DNA from: Blastocatellia bacterium
GTDB lineage: Bacteria; Acidobacteriota; Blastocatellia; RBC074
Assembly: GCA_016789725.1 (NCBI GenBank)
Contig: JAEUQN010000005.1
Location: forward strand, 31,350-95,349
Length of the DNA stretch: 64,000 bases
Direction: 5' to 3'
Each line of letters starts with the position of its first letter. Position 1 is the first letter of the stretch. A program made the translations under genes and the position numbers. Under the pieces are notes generated by a model, which searched no databases, had not been told where the DNA came from, and saw only the letters and a program-made list of their open reading frames with translations. This document shows positions 62,605 to 64,000 of this stretch, one piece after another.

Positions 62605-62722
62605 GAACCACGGAGGACACGAAGCACACGGAGAAAAGTCAGAAGTCGGAACGATGAACGCGGAATAGGATACCGCGAAGAAATCATGTTTCTCTCCGTG
62701 ACCTCCGTGCGCTCCGTGGTTT
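62605..62722. repeat. Large imperfect inverted repeat (CCACGGAG family)
   Basis: The left arm 62605-62638 (CCACGGAGGACACGAAG, then CACGGAGAAA) and the right arm 62689-62722 (TTTCTCTCCGTGACC, then CTCCGTGGTTT) pair with a few mismatches around about 50 bases. This type of intergenic repeat occurs in many environmental bacterial genomes. It lies between the DedA gene and pta and would contain any pta promoter. Confidence 0.75.
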
Positions 62723-62739
62723 ACTACTCGTTAGATTCT

Positions 62740-63741
62740 ATGGACATTTTGCATCGCATCCGCGTTCGCGCGGCAACCAAGTTAAAGCATATCGTTTTAC
62801 CTGAAGGTGAAGATGACCGCACGATTGTTGCGGCATCGCGCATCGCGCAGGAACGCCTTGCCCGTGTGACGCTGCTCGGTCACGAAGAAAAAATTCGGGA
62901 TCGTGCTGTATCGTTGCAGGCGAACCTGACAAACGTTGTTATTCTCAATCACCGTACGCATTCCGACTTCGACAAATTCGCGCAGTTGTTTTACGAACTG
63001 CGCCGTGCCAAAGGCGTCACCTTTGACGAAGCGCGCAAGCAAATCGAAGACCCGCTGTACTTCGGCAACTTGATGGTCAAAACCGGTAAAGCGGACGGCT
63101 CTGTCGCAGGTGCGACGAATACGACGGCCCACACGGTTCGTTCGGCGCTTTTGACAATTGGTGTCAAGCCGGGCTTCAATTTGGTGTCGTCGTTTTTTGT
63201 GATGGTCGTACCAGATAAAAACTTTGGCGCGGACGGCGTGATGGTCTATGCCGATTGTGCGGTCGTCGCTGATCCGACCGCAGCACAGTTGGCTGAAATT
63301 GCGATTGCGTCGGCTGACAGTTGCCGCGCATTGTTGGAAGTCGAACCGCGCGTCGCAATGCTGTCGTTTTCAACGAAAGGCAGCGCGAAACATCCGCTTG
63401 TGGACAAAGTGATTGAAGCAACTCAAACCGCCAAAGTGCGAGCGCCTGACTTGGAAATTGACGGCGAGTTACAAGCTGATGCCGCACTGATTCCGAGCAT
63501 TGGCGCTTCCAAAGCGCCCGGCTCCGGCATCGCAGGCCGGGCGAATGTGTTGATTTTCCCGAATCTTGATGTGGGCAATATTGCCTACAAATTAACGGAA
63601 CGATTGACGAACGGAATGGCTATCGGCCCAATTTTACAGGGGTTGGATAAACCCGCTAACGATTTATCGCGCGGCTGCAAAGCGGAAGACATTGTGGATG
63701 TCGTCGCCATCACCGCCGTACAAGCGCAGAATAGGATGTAG
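62740..63741 (+). CDS. pta: Phosphate acetyltransferase
   Basis: Interconverts acetyl-CoA and acetyl phosphate. It is 333 residues, the short catalytic-domain form. Motifs are [15 protein letters not shown] at the start, [20 protein letters not shown] in the middle, and [13 protein letters not shown] near the end. The open frame to 62599 is rejected, because those 47 codons translate the inverted repeat. ATG 62740 gives a standard N-terminus but has no clear ribosome-binding site. Confidence 0.93.
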   Translation: MDILHRIRVRAATKLKHIVLPEGEDDRTIVAASRIAQERLARVTLLGHEEKIRDRAVSLQANLTNVVILNHRTHSDFDKFAQLFYELRRAKGVTFDEARKQIEDPLYFGNLMVKTGKADGSVAGATNTTAHTVRSALLTIGVKPGFNLVSSFFVMVVPDKNFGADGVMVYADCAVVADPTAAQLAEIAIASADSCRALLEVEPRVAMLSFSTKGSAKHPLVDKVIEATQTAKVRAPDLEIDGELQADAALIPSIGASKAPGSGIAGRANVLIFPNLDVGNIAYKLTERLTNGMAIGPILQGLDKPANDLSRGCKAEDIVDVVAITAVQAQNRM

Positions 63742-63806
63742 GATTTGGGATTTAGGATTTAGGGAAGCTGATCGAACCTAGCTCCTAAATCCTGGCTCCT
63801 AAATCC
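63741..63806. repeat. GGATTTAGG-type imperfect inverted repeat
   Basis: GGATTTGGGATTTAGG-like units (63741-63763) face CCTAAATCC units (63784-63792 and 63799-63806). It starts at the end of pta, and its first copy overlaps the stop. Related in style to the AAATCC units at 1403-1432. Confidence 0.5.
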
Positions 63807-63818
63807 TCAAAAGATTTT

Positions 63819-64000
63819 ATGCCCAAAATTGAAGACATCGAATACACCCCGAATCCGAATGCACGAAAGTTCATTCTCAAAGAACCCGTTACCAACGGCA
63901 CATCGCGTTCGTATACCAATGCCGCGCAAGCCGCAGACGATCCGCTCGCGCTGTCGCTCTTTTCCGTCGGCAACGTTTCGTCCGTGTTTTATATGGATCG
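63819..64000 (+). CDS. NifU/Nfu N-terminal domain protein, partial
   Basis: At least 60 residues from ATG 63819 to the window edge, without a stop. The opening [20 protein letters not shown] is the hallmark of the Nfu N-terminal domain (PF08712 type), with [14 protein letters not shown] following. Such proteins are scaffolds or carriers in iron-sulfur cluster assembly. Whether a C-terminal cysteine-bearing NifU domain follows cannot be seen. Confidence 0.85.
   Translation, partial: MPKIEDIEYTPNPNARKFILKEPVTNGTSRSYTNAAQAADDPLALSLFSVGNVSSVFYMD

Noticed and set aside
62599..62739. Upstream extension of the pta frame (47 codons)
   Set aside because: It is a translation of the CCACGGAG inverted repeat; the family start is at 62740.

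Overview
The window looks like chromosomal DNA of an Acidobacteriota member, probably class Blastocatellia. This is inferred from gene content: two very long Oar-type TonB-dependent receptors with an N-terminal carboxypeptidase-regulatory fold, a DUF1501/DUF1549 pair, a large secreted S9 peptidase, and many short intergenic inverted repeats. No transposase, integrase, phage gene, rRNA or CRISPR array was seen.

Layout. 1-8.1 kb is housekeeping: a partial methyltransferase, ispE, tRNA-Gln, prs, rplY, pth, rpsF-rpsR-rplI, dnaB and alr. 8.1-16.4 kb holds a secreted S9 peptidase, an AraC regulator and a five-gene hydroxyproline catabolic operon: epimerase, three-subunit D-hydroxyproline dehydrogenase and deaminase. 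The last pathway enzyme, the ketoglutarate semialdehyde dehydrogenase, is not in the window.

16.5-54.4 kb is dominated by phosphorus acquisition and phosphorus sparing. It has a CHAD protein, two TonB receptors, a YncE/phosphoesterase fusion, a phytase-like secreted protein and pstSCAB. An operon of PHP protein, two glycosyltransferases, a membrane protein and an FtsX permease follows. Then come a phosphonate-catabolism operon (PhnZ-like HD protein, DUF5690 transporter, FAD oxidoreductase, phosphonatase-like HAD), ornithine-lipid genes olsB-olsA with a tiny zinc protein, a secreted alkaline phosphatase, and a DUF47/PiT/PhoR-like kinase set. Nine promoters in this stretch carry three to five copies of a degenerate hexamer (roughly YT-A/G/T-A/G-N-N) spaced 11 bp apart. 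In four of them a TAnnnT box starts exactly 9 bp after the last copy. This is the expected form of a PhoB/PhoP box, so I read the region as a Pho regulon island. It is the main discovery candidate here.

54.4-64 kb returns to mixed genes: a PQQ-type sugar dehydrogenase, the DUF1501 and DUF1549/1553 pair, dusB, an HD hydrolase, a DedA membrane protein, pta, and the start of a NifU/Nfu N-terminal-domain gene. Two further classes of dispersed repeat sit in the intergenic gaps of this end.

All calls are from reading the sequence. No search or alignment was run, so family names rest on recognised motifs, lengths and gene order.
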